Shown: positions 49,701 through 59,054 of the stretch, piece after piece
Layout of the letters: the number at the start of each line of letters is the position of its first letter
Numbering within the stretch: the first letter of the stretch is position 1
Assembly: GCF_030020805.1 (NCBI RefSeq)
Contig: NZ_CP125098.1
Coordinates: 2,274,001-2,338,000, forward strand
Length of the DNA: 64,000 nucleotides
Source: Paenibacillus sp. RC67
GTDB lineage: Bacteria; Bacillota; Bacilli; Paenibacillales; NBRC-103111
Reading direction: 5' to 3'
Position numbers and translations under genes: made by a program
Notes under the pieces: model-generated
Databases searched by the model: none
What the model saw: the letters and a program-made list of their open reading frames with translations, nothing else
What the model was told of the DNA's origin: nothing

Positions 49701-50927
49701 ATGAAACGGATCGTTGCTTTTTTGCTAGTGGTAGTCCTTTCGTTTGGCTTGTTTGCCTGGCTAACTCCGGGACTAGTAAAGAACATTAAGCTCGGCTTAG
49801 ACTTAAAGGGTGGTTTTGAAATACTGTATGTAGCAGAACCAATAGAGGCTGGCAAGCCAGTCACTATGGAGTCTTTGAAGCAAACGGCGAACAGTTTGGC
49901 AAAGAGGGCAGACAGCCTTGGTATCGCCGAACCGGAAGTAACGACGGAGGGCAAAGATCGTATCCGCGTGCGTCTTGCCGATGTGAAGAATGAGGAAGAG
50001 GTACGGCAGGTTATTAAAAAGCCGGCAGATCTGACTTTCCGCGCACCGGATGGTACGAAGGAAATGCTGGGCAGTGATTTCGTAGAGGGCGCTGCTAAGG
50101 TGGGCTTTGACCAATCCAATCGTCCGATGATCAGCATTAAAGTTAAGGAACCGGATAAGTTCAAGGCGGTTACCGAAAAATTGCTTAACCAGCCGTTAGC
50201 GATTTATTTGGATGAGAACCCGCTGTCTGCGCCGATTGTTAGTGCAGTTATTACAGACGGCAATGCAACGATTTCAGGTAATTACACGTTTGAACAAGCA
50301 ACTGAGTTAGCCAACACAATTAACTTAGGCGCACTTCCATTGAAGCTGACCGAGAAATATACTCAGGTTGTAGGAGCATCTCTAGGTCAATTGTCTTTGC
50401 ACCAAACGGTGGAAGCAGGCTTGATCGGTGCGATCCTGATTCTTGTTTTCATGCTTGTGTTTTATCGCTTGCCGGGCGTTATTGCGGCCATTACGTTAAT
50501 CACGTATACGTTCCTGCTGTTAGGGGCCTTCTACTTGATGAAAGCGACCTTAACCCTTCCGGGTATTGCGGCATTTGTGCTCGGTATCGGGATGGCGGTC
50601 GATGCGAATATCATTACGTATGAGCGGATTAAAGAAGAGATCCGCAGCGGCAAAAGCTTGCTTTCCTCCCTTAAATCCGGTTCCAAGCATTCGTTCCGTA
50701 CGATCATGGACGCTAATATTACGAACCTGATCTCTGCGATCGTGCTGTACTACGTTGGTAATGGTGCTATTCGTGGCTTTGCCTTAACAACGATTATGAG
50801 TATTATCCTTAGTATTCTAACCAACGTGTTCTTGTCTCGCTGGTACATTCACCTAGTCATCAAGAGCAAGCTGTTCAATAAACCTGCTTATTACGGTGTA
50901 AAGGAGTCGGAAATTCGTGGACTATAA
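49701..50927 (+). CDS. secD: Protein translocase subunit SecD
   Basis: 408-residue RND-family membrane protein that, with SecF, uses the proton gradient to help pull exported proteins outward. Six membrane helices, a large periplasmic-type loop between helices 1 and 2 (about residues 30-230), and the signatures LGLDLKGGFEI and GIGMAVDANIITYERIKEEI. ATG at 49701 follows GAAGGAG. In Bacillus SecDF is one fused polypeptide; here it is split, with an 11-base overlap. Confidence 0.97.
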   Translation: MKRIVAFLLVVVLSFGLFAWLTPGLVKNIKLGLDLKGGFEILYVAEPIEAGKPVTMESLKQTANSLAKRADSLGIAEPEVTTEGKDRIRVRLADVKNEEEVRQVIKKPADLTFRAPDGTKEMLGSDFVEGAAKVGFDQSNRPMISIKVKEPDKFKAVTEKLLNQPLAIYLDENPLSAPIVSAVITDGNATISGNYTFEQATELANTINLGALPLKLTEKYTQVVGASLGQLSLHQTVEAGLIGAILILVFMLVFYRLPGVIAAITLITYTFLLLGAFYLMKATLTLPGIAAFVLGIGMAVDANIITYERIKEEIRSGKSLLSSLKSGSKHSFRTIMDANITNLISAIVLYYVGNGAIRGFALTTIMSIILSILTNVFLSRWYIHLVIKSKLFNKPAYYGVKESEIRGL

Positions 50928-51831
50928 AAATCACTTTGACTTCATGAAAAACCGCAATAAGTTTTTTATGACTTCTATTGCGATCCTGTTGATTGGTTTA
51001 ATCGTGTTAGTTACTATGAATCTGAACTACGGCGTCGACTTTAAAGCAGGGACATCACTTGACATTAACATGGGCCAATCCGTTACTAAGGAAAAGGTAG
51101 ACCAAGCCTTTGAAACTTCCGGGTTTAAGCCTGCTATAACAACCCTTAGCGGTAGCAACAATGACCATGTTTCTGCTCGTTTTGATACGATTCTTACAGA
51201 AGATGAGATCAAAAAAGTAAATTCGACGATGGTTGCTACGTTCGGAGACAAGGTTTCCCAAGAGGTAAACACCGTCTCGCCAGATATTGCAAGAGAATTA
51301 GGCTTTAAAGCGATGATCGCTGTCGGTATTGCGAGCTTAGCCATTTGCATCTATGTTAGCATTCGTTTCGAATGGCGGTTTGCAGTAGCCGCCATTATCG
51401 CAATCCTTCACGATGCTTTTATCGTTATCTCGGTATTTGCTATTTTCCGTCTTGAGGTTAATTTGCCTTTCTTGGCTGCCATCTTGACGACCATCGGGTA
51501 TTCGATTAACGACAAAATCGTTATTTTCGACCGGGTGAGAGAAAATTTACGCTTCTCTCGAATTAAAACAAGCGAAGACTTGTCTAACATGCTGAATGCG
51601 AGTATTTGGCAGACAATGACACGGAACATCAACACCGTTATTACAGTGCTGATTGCCGCTCTTTGTTTGTTTATTTTCGGTAGTGAATCGATCAAATTAT
51701 TTGCTTTGGCAAAAATCGTTGGACTAGCCTCTGGTGCGTACTCTTCGATTTGTATCGCTACTCCATTGTGGTATTTGTTGAAGAACAAGTCACTTGGTTC
51801 TAAAACGCGGGCTGCCGCAGTAAAAGAATAA
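50917..51831 (+). CDS. secF: Protein translocase subunit SecF
   Basis: 304-residue partner of SecD with six membrane helices. Motifs: NYGVDFKAGTSLDINMG near the start, IGYSINDKIVIFDRVREN near residue 190, and RNINTVITVLIAALCLFIFG. GTG at 50917 lies inside secD after AAAGGAG, so translation is probably coupled. A GC-rich terminator follows. Confidence 0.97.
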   Translation: MDYKNHFDFMKNRNKFFMTSIAILLIGLIVLVTMNLNYGVDFKAGTSLDINMGQSVTKEKVDQAFETSGFKPAITTLSGSNNDHVSARFDTILTEDEIKKVNSTMVATFGDKVSQEVNTVSPDIARELGFKAMIAVGIASLAICIYVSIRFEWRFAVAAIIAILHDAFIVISVFAIFRLEVNLPFLAAILTTIGYSINDKIVIFDRVRENLRFSRIKTSEDLSNMLNASIWQTMTRNINTVITVLIAALCLFIFGSESIKLFALAKIVGLASGAYSSICIATPLWYLLKNKSLGSKTRAAAVKE

Positions 51832-51836
51832 TAGCT

Positions 51837-51870
51837 GGCCGCGCGAAATGAAATGTTTCCGCGGCCTTTC
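51837..51870 (+). terminator. Terminator after secF
   Basis: GGCCGCGCGAAA pairs with GTTTCCGCGGCC (small internal mismatch), followed by TTTCT. Confidence 0.75.
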
Positions 51871-51897
51871 TATACAATTCACTTGAGGAGTGGCTCC

Positions 51898-52848
51898 ATG
51901 TCTAATGAGCGGTTGCAAAAAGCACATTATGGCGAATGGCCTAGCTTTGTCAGTCATATAGCATTGGCACTTATAACAGGCGTGTTAGGCTACATCTCGG
52001 GAAGTAAAGCACTTATTGCAGATGCAGTGCACACTGCTTCTGAAGCCGCAGGTTCCTTTTCCTTATCAAGAGGATTGCATTCAGGAAACGCTGCTGTTGA
52101 GAAGGAGTCCGCTAATAAACAAGGCAAACCCGAGAAGGTAACAGCTATTATTGTTTCGGTTATGCTGCTTCTAGTGGGGCTGGAGCTTGCCTTATCTTCA
52201 GCTAAAGTCTTATACTATGGTGTCGAGTCATCGCCTGGGACAATGGCATTAATTGTTATTGCAGCATCCATAGTTGTCAAAGAAGCAATGATTCAGTATA
52301 ATAATCGTTTTGGAAGGCTTCGTCCCACTGGAAGTAAAGCTTCCCATGTATCGGGTCTGCGCCCGGATGTATACTCGTCTTTGGTAGCATTTGCAGGAGC
52401 AGGAGGGGCGATTTTAGGTCATTACCTGGGAAATAAATATTTGTATTATTTGGATCCTATTGCAAGCTTGATTATAGCTGGTATGGTATTTAAGACGGGT
52501 TATCGTTTAGTACTGGATATTATGGACAGTACGTCTGAAAGGGTACTTCATGAAGAAGACGCAGCAGAGCTGATCGGAACTGTACAGACTGTAAAGGGTG
52601 TTATCGCAGTCGATGATTTACGCGCCAAAGAGCATGGACATTACGTGATCGTAGATGTGAAAATCTGTGTAAATCCTAGAATTACCGTATTTGAAGGACA
52701 TGATATCGCTAAAAGGGTAAAGTACTTGTTGATGAAACGGTTTATACATATATCCGAGGTTAACATTCATGTGAATCCGTATGATCCGGGATACCCGTAT
52801 AAGAATATCGATGCAGACCAGGAGCAATTTCCGAGTGTAGTGCATTAA
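51898..52848 (+). CDS. Cation diffusion facilitator family transporter
   Basis: 316-residue divalent metal exporter. Six membrane helices; helix 2 contains ALIADAVHTASEAAG with the Asp/His metal ligands, and helix 5 LDPIASLIIAGMVFKTGYRL. The C-terminal ferredoxin-like cytoplasmic domain (about 215-295) carries LRAKEHGHYVIVDVKICVNP and HVNPYDPGYP. The metal is unknown (Zn, Mn or Fe). ATG at 51898 follows TGAGGAG. Positioned between secF and recJ. Confidence 0.92.
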   Translation: MSNERLQKAHYGEWPSFVSHIALALITGVLGYISGSKALIADAVHTASEAAGSFSLSRGLHSGNAAVEKESANKQGKPEKVTAIIVSVMLLLVGLELALSSAKVLYYGVESSPGTMALIVIAASIVVKEAMIQYNNRFGRLRPTGSKASHVSGLRPDVYSSLVAFAGAGGAILGHYLGNKYLYYLDPIASLIIAGMVFKTGYRLVLDIMDSTSERVLHEEDAAELIGTVQTVKGVIAVDDLRAKEHGHYVIVDVKICVNPRITVFEGHDIAKRVKYLLMKRFIHISEVNIHVNPYDPGYPYKNIDADQEQFPSVVH

Positions 52849-52863
52849 TAATAATTTCTAGAT

Positions 52864-52924
52864 GAGCTTTCTACCTTTGGAGAGCTCAGTAATGTTTGCG
52901 AGGAAAGCTTTCCTACGGAAAGCT
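52864..52924 (+). repeat. Two hairpins in tandem before the recJ ribosome-binding site
   Basis: GAGCTTTC (52864-52871) pairs with GAGAGCTC (52880-52887), and AGCTTTCCTACGGAAAGCT (52906-52924) is a perfect 8-bp stem with a TAC loop. CTAAGGAGGG follows directly as the recJ site. The linker CAGTAATGTTTGCGAGGA resembles the ruvB array linker CAGCAGATGCTTACGAAGCC. Both arrays therefore look like the same repeat family with changed stems. Confidence 0.75.
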
Positions 52925-52939
52925 CTAAGGAGGGACAGC

Positions 52940-55384
52940 ATGCTTCAAGCACGAGCAAGATGGAACATAAGCGAGACGGACGAACGGCAGGCCGAGGTTC
53001 TTGCAAAAGAACTGGAGATCTCACCGTTGGTAGCCCGTCTGCTTGTAGGCCGTGGGATGACCGACAAAGAACATGCTGCTGCTTTTTTATATGGAGGAAC
53101 GGATCATATCCACGATCCGTTCCTTTTAGATGGTATGGAGAGTGCAGTGCTTCGAATTCGGCAGGCTCTGGAGCGCGGAGAAAAAATACGGGTTTATGGA
53201 GACTATGATGCGGACGGAGTGAGCAGCACGACGCTAATGGTCCATTTGCTGCGGCAGCTCAATGCTTCATTTGATTATTATATTCCTCACCGCGTCCTTG
53301 AAGGATACGGGCTAAATAAAACGGCTATAGATTTAGCGCAGCAGCAGGGCGTTCAGCTTATCGTTACAGTGGATACTGGGATTAGTGCGGTGTCAGAGAT
53401 TGCTTATGCGGCTGAACTGGGAATTGATGTCATTGTTACGGATCATCACGAGCCTCCGGAAGTACTACCCGAAGCTTACGCTATTATCAATCCGAAGAAG
53501 CCGGGTTGTCCTTATCCGTTTAAACAGCTTGCCGGAGTAGGCGTTGCGCTTAAGCTGGCTCAAGCACTGCTGGATCGGTGGCCCGAAGAGCTGCTGGAAT
53601 TTGCAGCTATCGGTACTGTTGCCGATTTAATGCAGCTGCTGGGTGAGAACCGTGTCATTGTTAGGCAGGGTATCAAGCGTATGCGGAGCTCCTCTAACTG
53701 GGGGATAAGAGCCCTTCTCGATGTTGCAGGAGTCCAAATGAAGGATGTTAACTCCACTCATATAGGGTTTACCCTTGCTCCGAGAATTAACGCAAGCGGA
53801 AGGCTTAACAATGCGGATGATGCTGTGAAGCTGCTTACCACTGATAATCGGCAAGAAGCGGAGACGTTGGCTTATGAACTCGATTCTCTCAATAAAGAGC
53901 GGCAGCGAATCGTAGATGAAATGACCAAGCAGGCAATGAGTATGGTGGAAGAACAGAAGTCTGCGGGGATAAAAAATGTTATCGTTCTGGCACATGAGCA
54001 GTGGAACGTAGGTGTCATAGGAATAGTCGCGTCCAAATTGATGGACAAGTTTTACCGCCCTACGATTATTCTTGGGATTGACAAGGAGACTGGGATGGCC
54101 AAAGGCTCTGCCCGCTCAATTGCTGGATATGACTTGCATCAAGCTCTGACGCACTGCCATGATTTGATGGAGCATTTTGGAGGTCACCAAGCAGCCGCAG
54201 GTATGACACTTTCTAGAGAGAATCTGCCTGAGCTGGAGCGTCGTCTCAATGTGCTAGCCGATGAATGGTTAAGTTCAGATGACTTCATTCCGATTATTCA
54301 AGCGGATATGACCGGATCGCTGGATGAAGTGGGTGTAGAAACGATCCAGCAGCTAGAGCAGCTTGGCCCGTTTGGGATGGGAAATCCTATGCCTAAATTC
54401 GTGTTTTCGAATGTAATCTGCCAGGAGATGCGGACCATTGGCAAAGAGCAACAGCATATAAAAATGACGCTGTTGAAGAGCAAGGACGAGGCTTCTGTAG
54501 CCATAGATGCAGTTGGTTTTAACAAGTCCTCAGTGCTTCCCTGGATTTCTTCTACGGCCTCTCTAGATGTGCTAGGGGAACTATCCATTAATGAATGGAA
54601 CGGCGTGCGCAAGCCGCAGCTAATGATTCAGGATGTATGCATTCCATACATACAGTTGTTCGATTGGCGCGGAGGCTCGAAGCTGGATAGGAATCTTAGC
54701 GATTTGGCTGAGCGATTGGCTCAACTGCATGATGTCCAGGAGGGAAGCGCACTTCCTGCGATTATGACGTTTCGTCCTGAAGATAAGCAGCTGAGGATGA
54801 AATATTCCAAGCAATACCCCATATGGGGGTTAGATGGCTCTGGTTCGGAGTCGTGCATACCTTGCAATGAACTTGCACGCCAGCAAAAGTTCTCAAGTAT
54901 AACGGATATTATTCTTTACGATATGCCTGATTCCGTTGAAACTATTGAGCAGCTTGTATCAACTGCGTCCCATGTACAGCGCTGGTATGCCGTGTTCTCA
55001 GGCTCGCTACAGCAGCAAGGAGCATTGCCCAACAGGGATATGTTCAAAACGGTTTATGGCGCAGTTCAAAAACAAGGGGATTCCATAGTAAAGGGGAATT
55101 ACTTTGTTGACGTGCTGTCTAAACGATCTGGGCATTCGAAGGATGCTATCCTGTTCATGCTGGATGTTTTTATTGAATTAGGATTTATTAGACGCTCTAC
55201 TGAAGGCTACACGCCGGTTCCTAATCCGGTCAAAAAAGAATTGACTACATCCAAATTGTATCAATTGAGGCAGCAAAGCTTGGAAGTTGAAGAGACTTTG
55301 CTATATTCAACTGCTCAGCAATTGGTTGAGTGGCTGCTCAATGTTCAATATCAAACGAAACCATCATTGGAGGAAATTATATGA
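52940..55384 (+). CDS. recJ: Single-stranded-DNA-specific exonuclease RecJ
   Basis: 814-residue 5'-3' exonuclease for recombination and mismatch repair. DHH-family motifs: VYGDYDADGVSS, VTVDTGISA, VTDHHEPPE and, in the DHHA1 part, GFTLAPRINASGRL and GGHQAAAGMTL; an OB domain follows, then a C-terminal Firmicute extension of ~200 residues. ATG 52940 has TAAGGAGGG 8 bases upstream; the frame opens at 52862, inside the hairpins. The stop overlaps apt (ATGA). Confidence 0.95.
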   Translation: MLQARARWNISETDERQAEVLAKELEISPLVARLLVGRGMTDKEHAAAFLYGGTDHIHDPFLLDGMESAVLRIRQALERGEKIRVYGDYDADGVSSTTLMVHLLRQLNASFDYYIPHRVLEGYGLNKTAIDLAQQQGVQLIVTVDTGISAVSEIAYAAELGIDVIVTDHHEPPEVLPEAYAIINPKKPGCPYPFKQLAGVGVALKLAQALLDRWPEELLEFAAIGTVADLMQLLGENRVIVRQGIKRMRSSSNWGIRALLDVAGVQMKDVNSTHIGFTLAPRINASGRLNNADDAVKLLTTDNRQEAETLAYELDSLNKERQRIVDEMTKQAMSMVEEQKSAGIKNVIVLAHEQWNVGVIGIVASKLMDKFYRPTIILGIDKETGMAKGSARSIAGYDLHQALTHCHDLMEHFGGHQAAAGMTLSRENLPELERRLNVLADEWLSSDDFIPIIQADMTGSLDEVGVETIQQLEQLGPFGMGNPMPKFVFSNVICQEMRTIGKEQQHIKMTLLKSKDEASVAIDAVGFNKSSVLPWISSTASLDVLGELSINEWNGVRKPQLMIQDVCIPYIQLFDWRGGSKLDRNLSDLAERLAQLHDVQEGSALPAIMTFRPEDKQLRMKYSKQYPIWGLDGSGSESCIPCNELARQQKFSSITDIILYDMPDSVETIEQLVSTASHVQRWYAVFSGSLQQQGALPNRDMFKTVYGAVQKQGDSIVKGNYFVDVLSKRSGHSKDAILFMLDVFIELGFIRRSTEGYTPVPNPVKKELTTSKLYQLRQQSLEVEETLLYSTAQQLVEWLLNVQYQTKPSLEEII

Positions 55385-55893
55385 ATTTCAAAGAGCACAT
55401 TCGCGTAATCGAGGATTTCCCTCAGCCGGGCATCAGCTTTAAAGATATTACTACTTTACTGAACAACGGCCCTGTATACAAAGAAGTCATTCAAGAGCTG
55501 GCTAGACAATTGAAAGGCAAAGAAATCGATCTTATTGCCGGACCGGAAGCAAGAGGCTTCGTCATCGGGGCACCTTTGGCAGTGGAATTAGGAATCGGCT
55601 TTGTACCGATTCGTAAAAGCGGTAAGCTTCCTGGTAAAACCATTGAAGCAGACTATGCGTTAGAGTACGGCAAGGATAAGCTGGCTATGCATGATGACGC
55701 GATCAAGCCTGGTCAAAAAGTGCTGATTGCAGATGATTTGCTGGCAACGGGTGGTACTATCGCTACCTCTATCAACCTGATTGAGCAGCTTGGCGGAGAA
55801 ATTGTGGGTTCTGCATTTTTAATTGAGCTTGAAGAGCTGAATGGCCGCGAGAAGCTGGGTTCCATTGATGTTATTTCTCTTGTGAAATATTAA
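55381..55893 (+). CDS. apt: Adenine phosphoribosyltransferase
   Basis: 170-residue purine salvage enzyme that makes AMP from adenine and PRPP. The PRPP loop is VLIADDLLATGGT near residues 118-130, and IAGPEARGFVIGAPLA is the other conserved strand. ATG at 55381 follows TTGGAGG and overlaps the recJ stop. In Bacillus relA comes next; here a terminator and an unrelated gene follow. Confidence 0.98.
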   Translation: MNFKEHIRVIEDFPQPGISFKDITTLLNNGPVYKEVIQELARQLKGKEIDLIAGPEARGFVIGAPLAVELGIGFVPIRKSGKLPGKTIEADYALEYGKDKLAMHDDAIKPGQKVLIADDLLATGGTIATSINLIEQLGGEIVGSAFLIELEELNGREKLGSIDVISLVKY

Positions 55894-55908
55894 TTTTCAC
55901 ATGTCTTC

Positions 55909-55941
55909 ACTCCTGATACATTGGTGTATCAGGAGTTTTTT
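55909..55941 (+). terminator. Terminator after apt
   Basis: ACTCCTGATACA and TGTATCAGGAGT form a perfect 12-bp stem with a TTGG loop, followed by T residues. Confidence 0.95.
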
Positions 55942-55959
55942 CGTACCAAGCCTGCTTCG

Positions 55960-56916
55960 TTATTGCATCCCATAGTTCCATAATATCCAGCTTAATAGAG
56001 AGCAAAAGCTTGAAACACCACCGAAGATCCACACTAATTTCGTTTCGCTCCAGCCGTATTTTAAACTATAGTGGTAATGAATCGGGGCCATCTTAAACAA
56101 GCGCAGCCGTGTCTTCTTGTAGTAAATGACTTGCAGAATGACGGATATCTGCTCTGCGAAATAGACGAAAAAAAGAAGAGGAATGAGCAGCTCCACCTTT
56201 TCAACCACGGACAAAAAGGCCAGTGATCCACCTATGGCTAGAGAGCCTGTATCACCCATGAAGGCTTTGGCTGGATAGATGTTATATATCAACAAACCAA
56301 GCAGTCCGGCAATCATTGCGAGGCAAAACAGCTGAACCTCCCATGAATGGGAAATAGCAAAAAAGAATAAAAAGGTGGGAATGGATGTGAAAATAAGCAG
56401 GCCGTCCAAACCATCTGTAAAATTCACGGCATTGGCTGTCCCAATAATAAATAACAGAATTACAGTTATGTACAGCATAGGATGAAAATCCAGAATGTAA
56501 CCGCCAAAAAGCATAATGCTGGAGTCGATCGGAACGAGTTGACTGTAATAAAAGAGAAGCATTCCGGTAGCAAAGAACTGTAAAGTCAGCTTGGTAGTGC
56601 CTCGTATCCCGTCTGGATTCTGGTACACTGCTTTGTTCATATCATCAATGCATCCAATTACGCTAAACAATAAATAAACAGTACATAGAAAATAGACGAT
56701 CGGACCCGGATGCATGATCAGAAGAACGACAGTACCTGTAATAAGAATAAAACCTGCCATCAATGGCGTTCCGCGTTTAGCCTGATGACTGGACGGAAGC
56801 TGGGAGCGGATGGGTTGCGTTAGTCGGAGCGTACGTAAACCGAATATCAGAACAGGGCACAAACAAGCTACAAGCAGAAAGGTCATGCCAAATAGGATCA
56901 AGCTGTTCGAAAACAC
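55960..56916 (-). CDS. MraY-like polyprenyl-phosphate N-acetylhexosamine-1-phosphate transferase
   Basis: 318-residue membrane protein with about ten helices of the MraY/WecA superfamily. Catalytic features: CIDDMNKAV (Asp pair), ANAVNFTDGLDGL, KAFMGDTGSLAIGG, and near the C-terminus APIHYHYSLKYGWSETKLV. In housekeeping MraY the last motif reads HHHFE; the pattern here is H-Y-H-Y. It is thus an MraY paralog outside any mur cluster, possibly transferring phospho-MurNAc-pentapeptide or another sugar phosphate to undecaprenyl phosphate. GTG at 56916 follows AAGGAAGTG. The role is unknown. Confidence 0.82.
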   Translation of the reverse strand: MFSNSLILFGMTFLLVACLCPVLIFGLRTLRLTQPIRSQLPSSHQAKRGTPLMAGFILITGTVVLLIMHPGPIVYFLCTVYLLFSVIGCIDDMNKAVYQNPDGIRGTTKLTLQFFATGMLLFYYSQLVPIDSSIMLFGGYILDFHPMLYITVILLFIIGTANAVNFTDGLDGLLIFTSIPTFLFFFAISHSWEVQLFCLAMIAGLLGLLIYNIYPAKAFMGDTGSLAIGGSLAFLSVVEKVELLIPLLFFVYFAEQISVILQVIYYKKTRLRLFKMAPIHYHYSLKYGWSETKLVWIFGGVSSFCSLLSWILWNYGMQ

Positions 56917-57087
56917 AGGATTTCACTTCCTTCACGAATGGATACTCAATATTGAAATGGTTATTCCACTTTGGGCAAGTCTTACCTTATTGTTATGGGA
57001 AAAGTAGAAATTTAAAAGCGAAAAATACAGCGATTATTTTTCTTGTTTTTTACAAATCATGAACGTTCTTACACGAGGAGGCTTCGC

Positions 57088-57702
57088 ATGCTAATTAATG
57101 AATGGATTCAGCAATCTCGCAAAATCATCAGCGTAGGGCCTAACTTCAAGGCCTTTCGCGCACAAAGAGGCATTTTTCATCAAGAGGCGCCAACGTTGTC
57201 CCTCAAATCGCCTGAAAGCTTAACCACAGCGGCTGAACTATTTTTGTCACCACAAATGCCGGAATATTTTTGTGAAGTAGAGATGGCTGTAGTGATTGGT
57301 CAAGAAGTGAAGCATGTCACTGAAAAGGACGTTCCTTCTGTTGTGGCGGGGTACGCCATTTCCAATGACATTACGGCAAGTACGCATTTCGAATCGGGAA
57401 GATTTAAAATGTATGATCAGACGACACCAATTGGAGAAATGGTCCAATTATCGGATCCAAATGACGTACAGCTGGAGATGTGGGTTAACGGGGAGTGTAT
57501 TCAAATGGATAATACGAAAGAGATGATGTTTTCGGCACATTGGTTGGTTGCACATATTTCGGATATTATGACCCTGCGGGCAGGAGACATCATTTTGAGC
57601 GGAACACCGGCAAACCCACGGATATGCAGAACCGGAGATGTCATTGAAATGAGAAGTCCGCAGCTTGGCCGTATCCGGCACACACTCCATTTGGGCACTT
57701 GA
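57088..57702 (+). CDS. Fumarylacetoacetate hydrolase (FAH) family protein
   Basis: 204-residue enzyme of the FAH/MhpD fold, whose members hydrolyse or decarboxylate 2-oxo acids such as acylpyruvates with a divalent metal. Metal ligands are suggested by CEVEMAVVIGQEV (two Glu) and ISNDITAS (Asp); TLRAGDIILSGTP is the conserved C-terminal segment. ATG 57088 follows CGAGGAGG; the frame opens 15 codons earlier. The substrate is unknown. No pathway neighbours. Confidence 0.85.
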   Translation: MLINEWIQQSRKIISVGPNFKAFRAQRGIFHQEAPTLSLKSPESLTTAAELFLSPQMPEYFCEVEMAVVIGQEVKHVTEKDVPSVVAGYAISNDITASTHFESGRFKMYDQTTPIGEMVQLSDPNDVQLEMWVNGECIQMDNTKEMMFSAHWLVAHISDIMTLRAGDIILSGTPANPRICRTGDVIEMRSPQLGRIRHTLHLGT

Positions 57703-57849
57703 CAGACACCATTTTGAAAAAAAGAAGCCTTTTGTTAACAAAATTGTGCTAGAATAGACTTGATGCTGATGAAGCCGATCGGATTATTTTAGGTTTCTGG
57801 CAAGAAATATATGCTAGCATAACAAGTCGACGACAAAAGAGGGCTGGAT

Positions 57850-58812
57850 ATGTTATTTAAACTGAATAAAGCGTTGGAAAAAGTAATGCCGCTGCTTACA
57901 CCGACAGCTGTGCTTGTGGGACTGCTGTGCTCGGCTTGGCTTCACTCATTAAGCTTTCTTGTGTCTTGGATTTTTGCGGTTATGACCTTTGCAGGTAGCA
58001 TCGGTTCAAACTTTCGTGATTTAGGTAAGGTGATGAAGCACCCTCTGCCTATCATCGCTACATTCTTAATTTTACACATCGCCATGCCGCTATTGGGCTG
58101 GGCAGCCGGGTCGTTGGTGTTCCCAGGCGATGATCTGACACAAACCGGATTTGTTCTGTTATTTGTCATCCCGACAGGGGTAGTCAGCTTAGTATGGGTG
58201 ACCATATACGGCGGCAATATAGCGTTAACCTTGGCTTTGATATTGCTGGATACTCTCTTGTCTCCGTTTATCGTACCACTGAGCTTGTCATGGATCGTTG
58301 GTGCCAAAGTTCATTTGGATGTGTTGGCCATGATGAATGGGCTTTTGTGGATGGTCGTCGTGCCCTCCATTGTTGGAATGATTCTTAATCATCTGACTAA
58401 AGGGAAAATCAAAACAACCTGGGGCCCTCGTTTAGCCCCCTTTACGAAAATCGGTTTGTTCATCGTTGTGGCGATTAACAGTTCCGTCGTTGCGCCTCAC
58501 TTGAAGGAAATGAACGCTAAACTAGTTGAGATTATTGTGGTCGCTTTCGTATGCGCTACAGTAGGTTATTTGGCCGGATGGCTTGTATCTAGATGGATGA
58601 AGTGGGATAGGGATGTGACGGTAGCTCTGACCTTCAATTCAGGAATGCGCAATCTGAGCGCCGGAGCTGTACTGGCTATCAACTTCTTCCCTCCTCCAGT
58701 TGTTCTTCCGGTTATTGCCGGCATGCTGTTCCAGCAGCTGTTGGCTGCATTGTATGGGCATAACTTGGATAAAAAGTATCGTTTGAAAAATCAGCCGTCG
58801 CAGGCGGCGTGA
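57850..58812 (+). CDS. Bile acid:sodium symporter (BASS) family transporter
   Basis: 320-residue transporter with nine or ten membrane helices. Family features include GSIGSNFRDLGKVMKHPL, IPTGVVSLVWVTIYGGN in the crossover helix region, and TFNSGMRNLSAGAVLA near the end. Bacterial members move pantoate, sulfate-like or other organic anions with Na+. ATG 57850 follows AGAGGGCTGG. A long palindrome begins at its stop codon. Confidence 0.85.
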   Translation: MLFKLNKALEKVMPLLTPTAVLVGLLCSAWLHSLSFLVSWIFAVMTFAGSIGSNFRDLGKVMKHPLPIIATFLILHIAMPLLGWAAGSLVFPGDDLTQTGFVLLFVIPTGVVSLVWVTIYGGNIALTLALILLDTLLSPFIVPLSLSWIVGAKVHLDVLAMMNGLLWMVVVPSIVGMILNHLTKGKIKTTWGPRLAPFTKIGLFIVVAINSSVVAPHLKEMNAKLVEIIVVAFVCATVGYLAGWLVSRWMKWDRDVTVALTFNSGMRNLSAGAVLAINFFPPPVVLPVIAGMLFQQLLAALYGHNLDKKYRLKNQPSQAA

Positions 58813-59054
58813 AATAAAGCAGCCATTTAGGAAGCCGAGAAACCCATGAAGCATCGGAAGCGTGCGTGTGTGATACTCCGGTGGGGTATCTCCCTCCGGC
58901 CGCTGTTGTTATAAGGAAATTTTCAATTTATTCGCTTTACGGCGGTGATTTCCCTATAACAAAGGCGGTCGCTTCGCTCCTCCAGAAGATACCCCACCTA
59001 CCGTCAGCACCTCGGTATTCGTAATACTTAGCAGCCAACATGGCTGCTTTATTT
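58812..59054. repeat. 243-bp nested imperfect palindrome
   Basis: Three sets of arms pair in nested order. The outer is AAATAAAGCAGCCAT (58812-58826) with ATGGCTGCTTTATTT (59040-59054), 15 bp perfect. The middle is GGTGGGGTATCT (58880-58891) with AGATACCCCACC (58987-58998), 12 bp perfect. The inner is 58900-58920 with 58948-58968, 18 of 21 matches around GTTATA-GGAAAT. The outer arm followed by T residues may act as terminator for the BASS gene. The interval 58813-59200 has no gene. This may be a mobile-type repeat element. Confidence 0.85.
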
